From positions 62,001 to 126,000 of the forward strand of contig CAVUAC010000046.1 of the NCBI GenBank assembly GCA_963739335.1: a stretch of DNA of 64,000 nt, given 5' to 3'. This DNA comes from UBA9647 sp963739335. GTDB taxonomy: Bacteria; Bacteroidota; Ignavibacteria; UBA10030. The position numbers and the translations under genes were made by a program. The notes under the pieces are model-generated. The model did no database searches, was not told where the DNA came from, and saw only the letters and a list, made by a program, of their open reading frames with translations. Below are positions 18,222 to 27,658 of this stretch, piece after piece; position 1 is the first letter of the stretch; every line of letters begins with the position of its first letter.

Positions 18222-18758
18222 ATGGCCAAAAAAGACGTTTCGGCCCGAGCGGAGCGCATCATCAAGCTCCTGCCAAAGATCATGGGGTCGATAGCACACT
18301 GGCATAACGACAGAATGGTGCTGGGATTTACCGAGAACGGTCAGATGGAACGGCCAATCGGTGATGTGAAGATCGCCGGGGGCAAAGGGGTGAAGCTGAC
18401 CTTCAACCAATATCAAGCGCTCACGGCAATTCGCGAGTTGAGTGAGTGCTCTGTCAACGAGTTGGCGGGCAAGCTTCGTCTCGCTCAGAGCACGACTTCA
18501 CAGCTCGTTGATCGGCTGGTGAGGGCCGGGTTTGTCTATCGGGAGACGTTCGCTGACGATCGGCGGCGGATTGTCGTCACGCTCAGCAAGTCGGGCGCGC
18601 AGATGATGGAGCGAAGAAAGCAATCGCTCCTGCATTCATACGAGAGGATCCTTCTCACGCTGGAGGAAGACGATCAGGCAATGCTCGAAGATGCGTTCAA
18701 CAAGTTCTGTGCTGTCGCCGCGAAATTGGATCAATCACTTATGCACCGGGGAGATTGA
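18222..18758 (+). CDS. MarR-family transcriptional regulator
   Basis: A 178-residue winged-helix regulator. The HTH is in SVNELAGKLRLAQSTTSQLV, followed by DRLVRAGFVYRE and the wing DDRRRIVVTLSKSG; N- and C-terminal helices would form the dimer interface. The N-terminus carries a 30-residue insertion (WHNDRMVLGFTENGQMERP) absent in short MarR proteins, which may be a ligand region. AAGGAGGG precedes the start. It is the first gene of the efflux operon and most likely represses it through the palindrome at 18155-18173, with pump substrates as inducers (inference). Confidence 0.9.
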   Translation: MAKKDVSARAERIIKLLPKIMGSIAHWHNDRMVLGFTENGQMERPIGDVKIAGGKGVKLTFNQYQALTAIRELSECSVNELAGKLRLAQSTTSQLVDRLVRAGFVYRETFADDRRRIVVTLSKSGAQMMERRKQSLLHSYERILLTLEEDDQAMLEDAFNKFCAVAAKLDQSLMHRGD

Positions 18759-18761
18759 GAT

Positions 18762-20093
18762 ATGCTGAAACAACGAGTACTCTGGCTGCCCATTGTTTTC
18801 GTCGGCGTTTTCGTTTCAAATCTTTCTGCGGTTGCGAAGCAGCAGGTTGAAGAACTGACGCTGCAGCAGGCTGTTACTCTTGCCCTGGACCAGAATGCGC
18901 AGGTCCTTCAGGCGCGCGAATCAATCCTCGCTTTAGAGGCAAAAGTCAGCGAGAGCCGCAGCGCAGAATATCCCGCGGTCAATGTCCAGGCTTCATACGC
19001 ACGGATAGGCCCGATTGGGAGGTACACTGTTGTGATGGGTCCGATGTTCCCACCGATTACCATGATATTCGGTTCCGAGAATGCTTACAGTGCGGGGTTA
19101 AGTGTGCAACATTCGCTCTTCAACTGGGGTAGGACGCAGGCGGGCATCGATATCAGCGAGGCGGGACTCAGGTTGTCCGAAAGCAGTCTTGAGCTGGCAC
19201 GTCAAACCGTGGCATATCAGGTCATCCAGACCTTTTACGGCATCCTTGTCTCGAAAGAAGCTATCGATGTGCTCAACCAGAGCATCGGCTCCCTCGAGAG
19301 TCGACTGAACACGACAAAGGCACGCTTCGATGCAGGACTCGCCTCGAATTTCGATGTTCTCACGATCGAGGTTCAAATTGCTAACGTGCGAACCCGGAAG
19401 GTCGAGACGGAAAGCAACCTGCGAAAGTTGGAACTCCTGTTCAACAGGTTCACCGGTCGCACCATCAACGCTCCGGTGGTACTGAAGGGGAGCCTGCACT
19501 ATCAGCCGTTCGCGACGGACCGTGAAAGCCTCGTTCGAAGCGCAACCGCAAATCGGAAGGAGCTCGAACAGCTGCGGCACCAGGAGTCGATGTCGCTTGC
19601 TCAGGTGAATCTCTCCAACAGCTTCGACAAGCCCAACGTCAACCTCAGCCTCACCTGGGGCCTCCGAAACGGGATCATGCCGAACCTGGATGTTCTGCGC
19701 GGGAACTGGAACGCGGGCCTCGTCCTGGCATATCCGCTGTTCGACGGATTCAAAACTCGGAATCAGATAGACCAGGCACAGATCAATGTGCACCTTGCCC
19801 ATATGCGCTACGACGATGTCAAGGCCGCTGTCACCATGGAAGTGAATCAGACGCTCGTCGACCTCCAAGCCAATGAGGAGAAAATTCGGATTGAGGGAGT
19901 GAAGGTGAAACAGGCAGAGGAGGCTCTGAAGATTGCAGACGAGCGCTACAGCAAAGGTCTCTTGAGCACAGTGGATCTTCTCGATTCGCAGACGTCATTG
20001 GAAACTGCAAGACTGAACCTGCTGCAGGCAAACTATAACGCAATCATCAGCAAGTACAGCCTTAACAGAGCCATTGGCGTTGCGCCGTATTGA
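18762..20093 (+). CDS. TolC-family outer-membrane efflux protein
   Basis: A 443-residue outer-membrane channel with a signal peptide (residues 1-27). Two repeats of the OEP fold follow, with long helices: LTLQQAVTLALDQNAQVLQAR near the N-terminus, and AEEALKIADERYSKGLLSTVDLLDSQ near the C-terminus, the classic OEP signature. It starts three bases after marR and is followed by the fusion protein and RND pump, so it forms the outer-membrane exit of this tripartite exporter. Confidence 0.94.
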   Translation: MLKQRVLWLPIVFVGVFVSNLSAVAKQQVEELTLQQAVTLALDQNAQVLQARESILALEAKVSESRSAEYPAVNVQASYARIGPIGRYTVVMGPMFPPITMIFGSENAYSAGLSVQHSLFNWGRTQAGIDISEAGLRLSESSLELARQTVAYQVIQTFYGILVSKEAIDVLNQSIGSLESRLNTTKARFDAGLASNFDVLTIEVQIANVRTRKVETESNLRKLELLFNRFTGRTINAPVVLKGSLHYQPFATDRESLVRSATANRKELEQLRHQESMSLAQVNLSNSFDKPNVNLSLTWGLRNGIMPNLDVLRGNWNAGLVLAYPLFDGFKTRNQIDQAQINVHLAHMRYDDVKAAVTMEVNQTLVDLQANEEKIRIEGVKVKQAEEALKIADERYSKGLLSTVDLLDSQTSLETARLNLLQANYNAIISKYSLNRAIGVAPY

Positions 20094-20162
20094 CGACGCT
20101 CTGTCTTCAGTTGTGACAGGAACGTGAAACATACACTGTTCCCTTTTGTCAAGGAGGAAATA

Positions 20163-21059
20163 ATGAAGAAAGCTGTTTGGATTGTTCTTGGACTCATTGC
20201 GGTCGGGTTCATTGGATACCGGGCGTATGTCGCCGTGCAGGCAAAACAAGCAATGAATGCACAAAGCAGCACTGTGAAGGCCACGCCGGTTGAAGTCACT
20301 CACCCGACGATGAGTGCTATTGTGGATCGGATCGTACAAACAGGCACAATATCGGCTCAGGCAGAGGTCACGCTCTATTCCAAGGTCGCGGGGAAACTTG
20401 TCAAGAATCTGGTTGAGATGAATGACATGGTGAACCCGTCCCAGCTCGTCGCGCTTGTCGATCGGGACGAAGTCGGCTACAATTACAACCAGTATGAAGT
20501 GAAGAGCAACGCAAAGGGGACCATCGCAAAGGTGTTCCTGAATCCCGGTGCCGTGATCAGTCCCAACACGCCGCTATATCTGGTCGTTGATGTTGACGTC
20601 GTAAAGGCGATCGTGGCAGTGCCGGAAGCTCAAATTCGGTTTGTGCCGATTGGCCATCCTGCGATCGTCACGGCGCAGGCGTACCCGGACCTGCATCTCG
20701 CGGCCAAGGTCACGAACTTGAGTCCGGTTGCCAATCCTGCAAGCCGGACCGTTGACGTCGAGATCAGCGTTGCGAACCCAAAGCATCTGCTCAAACCGGG
20801 CATGTTTATACAGGCTGAACTCGTTTTGCAGAGGCACGCAGCGATGGTTGTCCCTCTGGCAGCAGTCACCGAGCGGGAAGGGAAGAAGGTCGTCTTCACG
20901 GCTCAAGATTCATTGGCGTTGATGAAGACCGTGACGACCGGGATGGCCACAAGAGACTCGGTCGAGATCACCGGCGGTCTTCAGATGACGGACCGGGTGG
21001 TCGTTACCGGCACACAGCTCTTGAATGATCAAGACAAGATCGTTGTGTCCAATCGATAA
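20163..21059 (+). CDS. RND efflux membrane-fusion protein
   Basis: A 298-residue periplasmic adaptor with an N-terminal anchor/signal (VWIVLGLIAVGFIGYRAYV). The lipoyl halves (VTLYSKVAGKLVKNLVEMNDMV and NAKGTIAKVFLNPGAVISPN) are joined by a very short linker, so the long alpha-hairpin of AcrA is essentially missing. A beta-barrel domain follows (AVPEAQIRFVPIGHPA), then a membrane-proximal domain (MVVPLAAVTEREGKKVVF). The start at 20163 has AAGGAGG upstream. It bridges the pump and TolC; the lack of a hairpin suggests contact with TolC through other surfaces, as in short-hairpin adaptors. Confidence 0.92.
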   Translation: MKKAVWIVLGLIAVGFIGYRAYVAVQAKQAMNAQSSTVKATPVEVTHPTMSAIVDRIVQTGTISAQAEVTLYSKVAGKLVKNLVEMNDMVNPSQLVALVDRDEVGYNYNQYEVKSNAKGTIAKVFLNPGAVISPNTPLYLVVDVDVVKAIVAVPEAQIRFVPIGHPAIVTAQAYPDLHLAAKVTNLSPVANPASRTVDVEISVANPKHLLKPGMFIQAELVLQRHAAMVVPLAAVTEREGKKVVFTAQDSLALMKTVTTGMATRDSVEITGGLQMTDRVVVTGTQLLNDQDKIVVSNR

Positions 21060-21119
21060 CCGACCGGTCTTGCCTGCAAGAACCACCAGGAGTGTTTTTC
21101 AAATGAACGGGAGTAAGCA

Positions 21120-24100
21120 ATGAAGCTAGCAGACGTTTCGATTCGGCAGCCGGTATTCGTCACCATGCTCATGGGGGCAATTGTGGTCATCGGACTCGTC
21201 GCATATTCGATGATTGCCGTCGATCTCTTTCCTGATATCTCTCTCCCGATTGTGGCAGTAACCACGGTCTACCAGGGGGCGGGACCGGAAGAAGTGGAGA
21301 CGCAGGTAACGAAGCCAATTGAAGAAATCCTGAGTTCGCTCAGCGGAGTCGACAAAGTGCAATCGACTTCATCGGAGGGCATATCGGTTGTGATTGTCGT
21401 GTTCAAGCTGGAGACCGATCCCCGGCGCGCAGCGACAGATGTGCGGGACAAGGTCACATCGATCAGAAATAAACTCCCGCGTGATGTGTTCGAACCCGTC
21501 ATTGACCGATTTGATCCTTCCGCTGCGCCAATCATATCATTTGGTGTGACCGCGAAGAATGATGGATTGTCGCTTGATCGGGTTAGACAAGTCGTTGAGG
21601 ACGATTTGAAGCCCGCTCTCGAGCGCATCGACGGTGTGGGCAATGTCGAGATTATCGGAGGACTCGAACGAGAAATCCATGTCGATGTGGACTTTGCCAA
21701 GCTGCAGGCGCGGAGTATCTCCATTGCGCAAGTCGTTCAAACCCTGCGGATGGAAAATCTGAATATGCCGGCAGGGAGACTTTCTGAAGGGCGCCACGAG
21801 CTGCTCCTGAGAACGGAGGGGGAGTTTTCAAACGTCGATGAAATCGGGAACATCATTGTCGCAAGCCCGGGCGGTGTTCCTCTGTATCTCCGCGATATTG
21901 CGGTCGTCTCTGACGGCTTCAAGGAACAACGAGCGCTCTCACGCCTAAACGGAAAAAACTGTGTGATCTTCACCGTGCGCAAGCAGTCCGGGACGAACAC
22001 GGTTGCTGTTGCTGCAGCCGTGCGGAAAAGCGTGGCACAGCTCCAGACGCGTTTCCCGCAAATAGAGATAACGCTCTCTTCGGATGAGTCGGAGTTCATC
22101 CGTGATGCAAAGAACGACGTTATGCAAAACCTTATGTTTGGGGCGATATTTGCCAGTGTTGTGGTCTTGCTCTCGTTCGGCAACTTCCGGAACACGTTGA
22201 TCACGGTTGCCGGGTTGCCTGTCTGTATCATCGGCACCTTTGCCGTGATGTATGCACTGGGATTCACGCTGAATGTCATCACGCTGCTGGCGCTGAGCCT
22301 CTCGGTTGGCCTGCTGATCGATGATGCCATTGTCGTGCGTGAAAACATATTCCGCCATACGGACGAGCTTGGGAAAAATCCCTTCAGCGCTGCCCGCGAT
22401 GGCACATCGGAAGTCGCGCTGGCCGTGACAGCGACGACGCTAACAGTTGTCGCAGTATTTCTGCCTGTTGCACTTGCCACCGGAATTGTGGGGAAGTTTA
22501 TGCGTGAATTTGGCATCACGGTGGCCGTGGCCGTTCTCATCTCACTCTTTGAAGCGTTCACATTTGCCCCTGTCCTCTCTGCCTATTTTTTCAAGAAGAG
22601 CGAGCAAGAGGGGATCAGCTTTATCGGCCGGATGATGAAGCGGGCGATGGCGATGTATGACCGACTCAACGATGTCTATCAGCCAGCACTCCGATGGTCG
22701 CTCAACCATCGAAAAACCGTGCTGGTTGTCGCAATCGTGCTCTTCATCGGAAGCCTCTCGCTCATTCAGGTCATTGGCACAGGCGGTTCCCCGCGGGGTG
22801 AGCGAAAAGAGTTTAATATCGCGCTTCAGTACGCCCCGGGAATCAATATCGCGCGTGCCAATGCTCTGACGAGCAGGTTTGAGAACGTCCTTTCGAAGCA
22901 GCCGGAGATTACGGATGTGTTCACCGTCGTCGGCACCACTGATGGAGCAGTTGACCAGGCCGTGCTCCATGTGCGCCTCAAGCCGGAAGTCGAAAAGCCA
23001 CGCGCGTATCAGGACAAGATCCGCCCACTGCTCGAGGTCATTCCCGGAGCAAAGATCACCTTCCAGGATGCAACGGTATTCTCCGGGTCCTCGGCCAGTG
23101 CTATTGTGCAGCTGCCGGTGCAGGTGAACGTCCGCGGCAATGATCTTGCCGTCCTCACAAAAACTGCAGAAGACCTGAAGAACCGGCTCTCCTCAGTTTC
23201 CGGTCTTGTCGATCTGAGCACAAACCTGCGTCCTCCCAAGTCTGAGGTGCAGGTGACCATCGACCGGCAGAACGCTGCGCAGCTGGGGGTAAGCACGACG
23301 CAGTTGGCAACCGTCATTCGGACATTCATCGGCGGCGACGTGGCGACGAAGCTTCGTCAATACGAAAAGGAAACAGATGTGCGTGTCCGTCTGCGTGAAA
23401 TCGATCGTGAGCAGCTCGATCGGCTCGGCAGCCTGATGATTCCCACGGTCCGGGGGACGTTCATCAATCTCTCGCAGGTTGCGAAGCTCAATCTCGTCGG
23501 AGGTCCGACGCAGATCGATCGGGAGGACAGAACTCGGCAGATCGTTGTAGCCGGCAACATTGCTCAGTATCGCTCACTTGGAGATGTGAAGAATGATGTG
23601 CAGGCCAGGATCGCTGCGATGAAGATTCCGGAAGGAGTAACAGTCGAGATCAGCGGCCAGGCACAGCAAATGGTGGAGAACTTTCAGACACTTGGGATCG
23701 CGCTGGCGCTCGCCATCGTCTTTATCTATATGGTACTCGCTTCCCAGTTTGGCTCATTTGTGCAACCATTCACCATCATGCTGGCTCTTCCACTCGCTGT
23801 GATCGGTGCCTTTGTCGCCCTGCTGATCACCGGCAAGATTTTCGATATGCTTGCGTTTATCGGATTGATTCTCCTGATGGGCCTTGTCACGAAGAACTCG
23901 ATCCTCTTGATCGACTACATCAATCAGGATCGGAGGCGGGGGATGAAGCGGTTCGAAGCTATCCTTTCTGCGGGCAACAAGCGGCTTCGTCCAATTTTGA
24001 TGACGTCGTTCGCGATGATTCTAGGTATGTTGCCTGTAGCTTTTGCGTTTGGGACGAGTTCGGATTTCCGTGTCTCGATGGGTGTTACAGTCATCGGTGG

Positions 24101-24254
24101 ACTGATCAGCTCGACGGTGCTGACATTGGTCGTTATTCCCGTAGTCTACACAATTCTTGATGACCTCACGATGAAAGTGAGGAAGACGGTGCCAAAGTCA
24201 GAACAGTTTCGTGAGCAGATCCGTGGTGAAGAACGAGCGCGGATGGCAAAGTAG
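21120..24254 (+). CDS. RND-family efflux transporter (AcrB/MexF-like)
   Basis: A 1044-residue inner-membrane proton antiporter with twelve transmembrane helices in two repeats and two large periplasmic domains. Signatures are the N-terminal SIRQPVFVTML, the porter loops (VDKVQSTSSEG), helix 4 with GLLIDDAIVVREN carrying the proton-relay Asp pair, and the second repeat's GLVTKNSILLIDY. Length is normal for hydrophobe/amphiphile exporters. GGAG lies just before the start. The cargo is unknown. Directly downstream, 42 bases later, starts the poly-gamma-glutamate-like cluster, with no terminator between. Confidence 0.95.
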   Translation: MKLADVSIRQPVFVTMLMGAIVVIGLVAYSMIAVDLFPDISLPIVAVTTVYQGAGPEEVETQVTKPIEEILSSLSGVDKVQSTSSEGISVVIVVFKLETDPRRAATDVRDKVTSIRNKLPRDVFEPVIDRFDPSAAPIISFGVTAKNDGLSLDRVRQVVEDDLKPALERIDGVGNVEIIGGLEREIHVDVDFAKLQARSISIAQVVQTLRMENLNMPAGRLSEGRHELLLRTEGEFSNVDEIGNIIVASPGGVPLYLRDIAVVSDGFKEQRALSRLNGKNCVIFTVRKQSGTNTVAVAAAVRKSVAQLQTRFPQIEITLSSDESEFIRDAKNDVMQNLMFGAIFASVVVLLSFGNFRNTLITVAGLPVCIIGTFAVMYALGFTLNVITLLALSLSVGLLIDDAIVVRENIFRHTDELGKNPFSAARDGTSEVALAVTATTLTVVAVFLPVALATGIVGKFMREFGITVAVAVLISLFEAFTFAPVLSAYFFKKSEQEGISFIGRMMKRAMAMYDRLNDVYQPALRWSLNHRKTVLVVAIVLFIGSLSLIQVIGTGGSPRGERKEFNIALQYAPGINIARANALTSRFENVLSKQPEITDVFTVVGTTDGAVDQAVLHVRLKPEVEKPRAYQDKIRPLLEVIPGAKITFQDATVFSGSSASAIVQLPVQVNVRGNDLAVLTKTAEDLKNRLSSVSGLVDLSTNLRPPKSEVQVTIDRQNAAQLGVSTTQLATVIRTFIGGDVATKLRQYEKETDVRVRLREIDREQLDRLGSLMIPTVRGTFINLSQVAKLNLVGGPTQIDREDRTRQIVVAGNIAQYRSLGDVKNDVQARIAAMKIPEGVTVEISGQAQQMVENFQTLGIALALAIVFIYMVLASQFGSFVQPFTIMLALPLAVIGAFVALLITGKIFDMLAFIGLILLMGLVTKNSILLIDYINQDRRRGMKRFEAILSAGNKRLRPILMTSFAMILGMLPVAFAFGTSSDFRVSMGVTVIGGLISSTVLTLVVIPVVYTILDDLTMKVRKTVPKSEQFREQIRGEERARMAK

Positions 24255-24296
24255 CTGAGAAAACGTTGCGTTGATTTCAAAATCCTGAGAATCTCT

Positions 24297-25466
24297 GTGA
24301 CCATCCTTTTCCTGTCGCTGGCGCTATTTCTCCTCTACCTCATCTACGAGAGAATCGCTCTCAACCGACTGCGAGGATCAATCCCGTTGATTGTGAGTGT
24401 CACGGGCACGCGGGGAAAATCAACCGTTGTCCGCATGCTGGCCTCCGTTCTTCGTGAAAGCGGGAGCAGGGTGCTTGCGAAAACCACAGGTTCACAGGCT
24501 CAATTCGTCCTTCCAGACGGGATCGTGCAGGATGTACCACGACACGGAATTGTGTCCATCCTAGAGCAGAAGAAAGTGCTCGAAAAGGCAGCGCGATCGA
24601 AAGCCGACTGCCTCGTTGTCGAAGTCATGAGCATCCATCCTGAAAACCACATCGTAGAATCTCGCCACATTCTCAAACCCAATATCGTTCTTCTCACGAA
24701 CATCCGTCGGGATCACATTGAGGCCATGGGTGAAAGCGAAGAGGATAGCGCCCGCGTTCTCTGCCTGGACGTTCCGCCGACTGCGATGGTCTATGTTCCG
24801 GAGGGATGTCGACAGTATGTCGAATCGTTCATCGTGAACCTGCAGACCTCCGGCATGAAAACGGTCCAGCCAGGGAGCTTTGATTCATTGATGGGCTGTA
24901 CGATGCAGCAGGCAAAAGGGGAGTTTGCCGAAAACCTGGACCTTGTTGCCGCAGTGGCCAAGGACCTCGGCATAGCGCCCTTGACTGTTGTCAGGGGAAT
25001 CCAGAAAACGCTCCATGACATCGGGCGATTGAAAGTCTGGTCGTGTCGGGTTGGCGGGAAGAGGGTTTTCCTTGTGAATGCATTCGCTGCCAATGACCCT
25101 GACTCGACAATCAAAGTGTTGGATAAAGTACGCGAGAGCCTGCCGGGAACAGAACCACCGATCACGGGATTGTTGAATCTACGTGCCGATCGCGCTGACA
25201 GAACCCTGCAATGGATCGAAGCCTTGAACGCCGGTCTGGCAGGTCGGTTCAAGCGAATCCATGTCGTCGGCGGCCACGCAATCGTTCTTGGCAGGAAAGT
25301 GAAAACCACAGAGGTCATCACGTACAGGCGTCCGGGGGGGGTGACAAATGCGATCGTAGCATCAATGGAGAATGACGGGGTGCTTTTCGGTTTTGGCAAT
25401 ATCGGCGGAGCCGGAAAGCAACTTGTGGAACTATGGCAAACGATCGGTGAAGAATATGGAATATGA
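24297..25466 (+). CDS. pgsB: Poly-gamma-glutamate-synthase-type Mur ligase CapB/PgsB
   Basis: ATP-dependent amide ligase of the Mur-ligase superfamily, 389 residues; family members join the gamma-carboxyl of glutamate to an amino group at the membrane face. An N-terminal membrane helix (residues 1-18) precedes the P-loop TGTRGKSTVVRML (Lys41). Other family motifs are LLTNIRRDHIEAMG, NAFAANDPDST and GLLNLRADR. It starts with GTG at 24297, 42 bases after the RND pump, and its 3' end overlaps capC by 11 bases, so the pair is translationally coupled. PgsA/CapA, normally the third component, is not in the window. Confidence 0.92.
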   Translation: MTILFLSLALFLLYLIYERIALNRLRGSIPLIVSVTGTRGKSTVVRMLASVLRESGSRVLAKTTGSQAQFVLPDGIVQDVPRHGIVSILEQKKVLEKAARSKADCLVVEVMSIHPENHIVESRHILKPNIVLLTNIRRDHIEAMGESEEDSARVLCLDVPPTAMVYVPEGCRQYVESFIVNLQTSGMKTVQPGSFDSLMGCTMQQAKGEFAENLDLVAAVAKDLGIAPLTVVRGIQKTLHDIGRLKVWSCRVGGKRVFLVNAFAANDPDSTIKVLDKVRESLPGTEPPITGLLNLRADRADRTLQWIEALNAGLAGRFKRIHVVGGHAIVLGRKVKTTEVITYRRPGGVTNAIVASMENDGVLFGFGNIGGAGKQLVELWQTIGEEYGI

Positions 25467-25893
25467 ACTGGTCTTTGTCGCCTTGCTCGCATCGCTGCTT
25501 TTCATCGGCGTCACCGGAATCACTCCGGGAGGCATCATCGTCCCCAGCTACCTGGTTCTGTTTGTGCACCAGCCGTCGCGCTTGATTGGGACGCTCGTAG
25601 CCGCCTTGCTGACCCTCGTGTGCTACAAGGTAGCATCGCGGTATGTCATTCTCTTTGGCAGGAGGGCGTTCGTCTTCATGGTGCTCGTCGGAGCTGTGTG
25701 GGCCTTCTGTTGGATACAGGTGTTTCCCGTTCTTTATCCGCCGTCGCTTGAATTCAGAGTTATCGGGTGGGTCGTGCCAGGTTTGATCGCCAACAATTTT
25801 CAAAAGCAGGGTGTACTCTCCACGACGGCCGCCGCGGTGACCGTGACCGTTGCTGTCTATTTGCTCGGCAGAATTCTTGGGTTGATTTCCTGA
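25456..25893 (+). CDS. pgsC: Poly-gamma-glutamate biosynthesis membrane protein CapC/PgsC
   Basis: A 145-residue inner-membrane protein with about four to five helices. The TGITPGGIIVPSYLVLF region near the N-terminus and VIGWVVPGLIANNFQKQG in the second half are typical of PgsC, the membrane partner of the PgsB ligase. The start at 25456 overlaps the end of capB. Length agrees with the family (about 149). It is thought to help hold the ligase at the membrane and export the growing product. Confidence 0.9.
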   Translation: MEYELVFVALLASLLFIGVTGITPGGIIVPSYLVLFVHQPSRLIGTLVAALLTLVCYKVASRYVILFGRRAFVFMVLVGAVWAFCWIQVFPVLYPPSLEFRVIGWVVPGLIANNFQKQGVLSTTAAAVTVTVAVYLLGRILGLIS

Positions 25894-25916
25894 CCTGTGT
25901 TGAACTTCTTCTGTTC

Positions 25917-27041
25917 ATGTCAGAGTCCAGTGTGAAAAGTTTCTTTGATGGTATCTCCCAACCGAAAGAGCGCGCGATACTGTTCTGCGGCATCTTAAGT
26001 CTGATTGCATTTGGAGCAGTGCGAATGATCGCGCCCGCTGAGCCATTGCTCGATCGGCGTGCCGAGATTGCAGCGGCGCGGACTATGGAGAAGGCGATCC
26101 GCGTCTTGCGTGACTATCGTGTTTCGCACGGAAAGCGTTTTGACGACGCTGTCGATCCGAACCACACAGGGCTCATTGGTGCAGAATATACCGAGATCAC
26201 GACAACGGCGGGGACGCTCGAGGCCAAGCGCACAACAACAAATCCAAATATGGCGTCTCTGCTCGTTCAGCTCCTGGCAAAGGCAGATGTCGTCAAGGGT
26301 GATACGATTGCCCTTGGCTGCTCCGGCTCGTTCCCGGCGCTGGCGATCGCGACACTTGCAGCGTCAAACGCCATCGGTGTGCATCCGGTGATGATTCTCT
26401 CCCTGGGTTCCTCTTCCTATGGAGCTACGGAAGGCGATCTCACGCTGCTTGACATCCTTGGTGAATTGAAAAAGGAAGGTGTTATTGATGTCGCACCAGC
26501 GGCAGTCTCCGTTGGAGGGGCAAAAGACGTGGGCCATGATCTTGAACCGCAAGCAGGGGACTCGCTGAGGGAGAAAATCCGACGCTCCGGGATTCCACTT
26601 CTCTCTGAACCTGACCTCCAGCGCAATGTTGCTGAACGCATGAGGATCTACCTTGGCCCCTTGTCAAATCGGAGAATCGCAGCATTTGTCAACATTGGCG
26701 GGAGCTACGCAGACCTGGGCACCGATCCGCTGATCCTGAAACTCGAGCCTGGCGTCAACAAGCAGATGGCGATTCCGCCAGCGGAGGAGAAGCATGGTGT
26801 TGTTTTTGCGATGGCCAAGCAGCATATTCCAGTGATTCATCTCTTACACATAAAGGGGCTCGCCTTGAAATACGGGCTCCCGTGGGATCCGATTCCGCTG
26901 CCCGCAGTTACCAGTGGTGCGATTTCGCAAACTCGATCTGCACCTGGTGTCTCCACCATTGCGGTCGCTGCAGCGTACTTCTCACTGATCATCGTTATTT
27001 TCGCTTACCATAGAAAAGAATTCTTTCGAACATTATTCTGA
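25917..27041 (+). CDS. Poly-gamma-glutamate system protein (PgsW-like)
   Basis: A 374-residue membrane-anchored protein. One helix lies near the N-terminus (ILFCGILSLIAFGAVRMI, about 21-38) and one near the C-terminus (about 345-365); the roughly 300-residue domain between them is probably outside the cytosol. It contains GCSGSFPALAIATLAASNAI, SSSYGATEGDLTLLD and FVNIGGSYADLG. I recall a family called poly-gamma-glutamate system protein found next to PgsB and PgsC homologues that lack PgsA, and this fits. The biochemical role is not known. It is 23 bases after capC. Confidence 0.78.
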   Translation: MSESSVKSFFDGISQPKERAILFCGILSLIAFGAVRMIAPAEPLLDRRAEIAAARTMEKAIRVLRDYRVSHGKRFDDAVDPNHTGLIGAEYTEITTTAGTLEAKRTTTNPNMASLLVQLLAKADVVKGDTIALGCSGSFPALAIATLAASNAIGVHPVMILSLGSSSYGATEGDLTLLDILGELKKEGVIDVAPAAVSVGGAKDVGHDLEPQAGDSLREKIRRSGIPLLSEPDLQRNVAERMRIYLGPLSNRRIAAFVNIGGSYADLGTDPLILKLEPGVNKQMAIPPAEEKHGVVFAMAKQHIPVIHLLHIKGLALKYGLPWDPIPLPAVTSGAISQTRSAPGVSTIAVAAAYFSLIIVIFAYHRKEFFRTLF

Positions 27042-27052
27042 AGGAGACTGTT

Positions 27053-27655
27053 ATGAAATGCATTTCGTTTATTCTCTTGCTCGTTGTCGTCGCGGGTCTG
27101 GCCTGGTCTCCAGCCGTCGCTCAAAAGCAAACTGTGAAACTCGAACAGCCTGTGCTACTGACGTCATGTGGCCAGAGCCCGGGTCCGCTCAAGATTAAAG
27201 TGTTCTTTGGCAGACTGAACATCAACTATGTCTACAATCCTCAGGCAACGGCCGGTGACATCATTGCGAAGAAGAAAGATGGCAATCCGTTCAAGTCGTT
27301 GATCATCGTCACCGGAGCGAGTCTCAAAGGGATGGGCGCCGCGAAGGTGTCGATCGATGAAGAGCTCGATCGCACAAAGAAGCTGATGGCGGAAGCGAGG
27401 AAGCAGGGGATGAAGATCGTGGGATCGCACGTTGAGGGCATGGAGCGGCGTGCTCAGGGAGCAGCGCCGGGCGACAATTCCGATGAGCTCTCGATCGATG
27501 CCGTGTGTCCGGTGTCTGATCTGCTCGTTGTCCGCAAAGATGGGGATGAGGACAAACGGTTCACTGCCATCTCAACATCGAAGAAGATTCCGTTGATACT
27601 GTTCGAGAAAAACATGGAGCTTTCGGACGTTCTGAAAAACCTCTACCAAAAGTAG
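27053..27655 (+). CDS. Secreted protein of unknown function in the pgs-like cluster
   Basis: A 200-residue protein with a signal peptide (residues 1-23). The mature domain opens with LLTSCGQSPGPLKIKVF and alternates strands and helices (FKSLIIVTGASLKGMGAA; KKLMAEARKQGMKIVGSH; VSDLLVVRKDGDEDKRF), suggesting a small alpha/beta fold. It resembles what databases call DUF6305, but I cannot confirm this. AAGGAG precedes the ATG. It lies 11 bases after the PgsW-like gene and three bases before the TRAP permease, so it might be a solute-binding or scavenging partner for that permease (inference). Confidence 0.72.
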   Translation: MKCISFILLLVVVAGLAWSPAVAQKQTVKLEQPVLLTSCGQSPGPLKIKVFFGRLNINYVYNPQATAGDIIAKKKDGNPFKSLIIVTGASLKGMGAAKVSIDEELDRTKKLMAEARKQGMKIVGSHVEGMERRAQGAAPGDNSDELSIDAVCPVSDLLVVRKDGDEDKRFTAISTSKKIPLILFEKNMELSDVLKNLYQK

Positions 27656-27658
27656 CCT

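Noticed and set aside
19098..19868. Open frame of 256 codons on the minus strand
   Set aside because: Antisense to the TolC-family gene; no family signature and no ribosome site.
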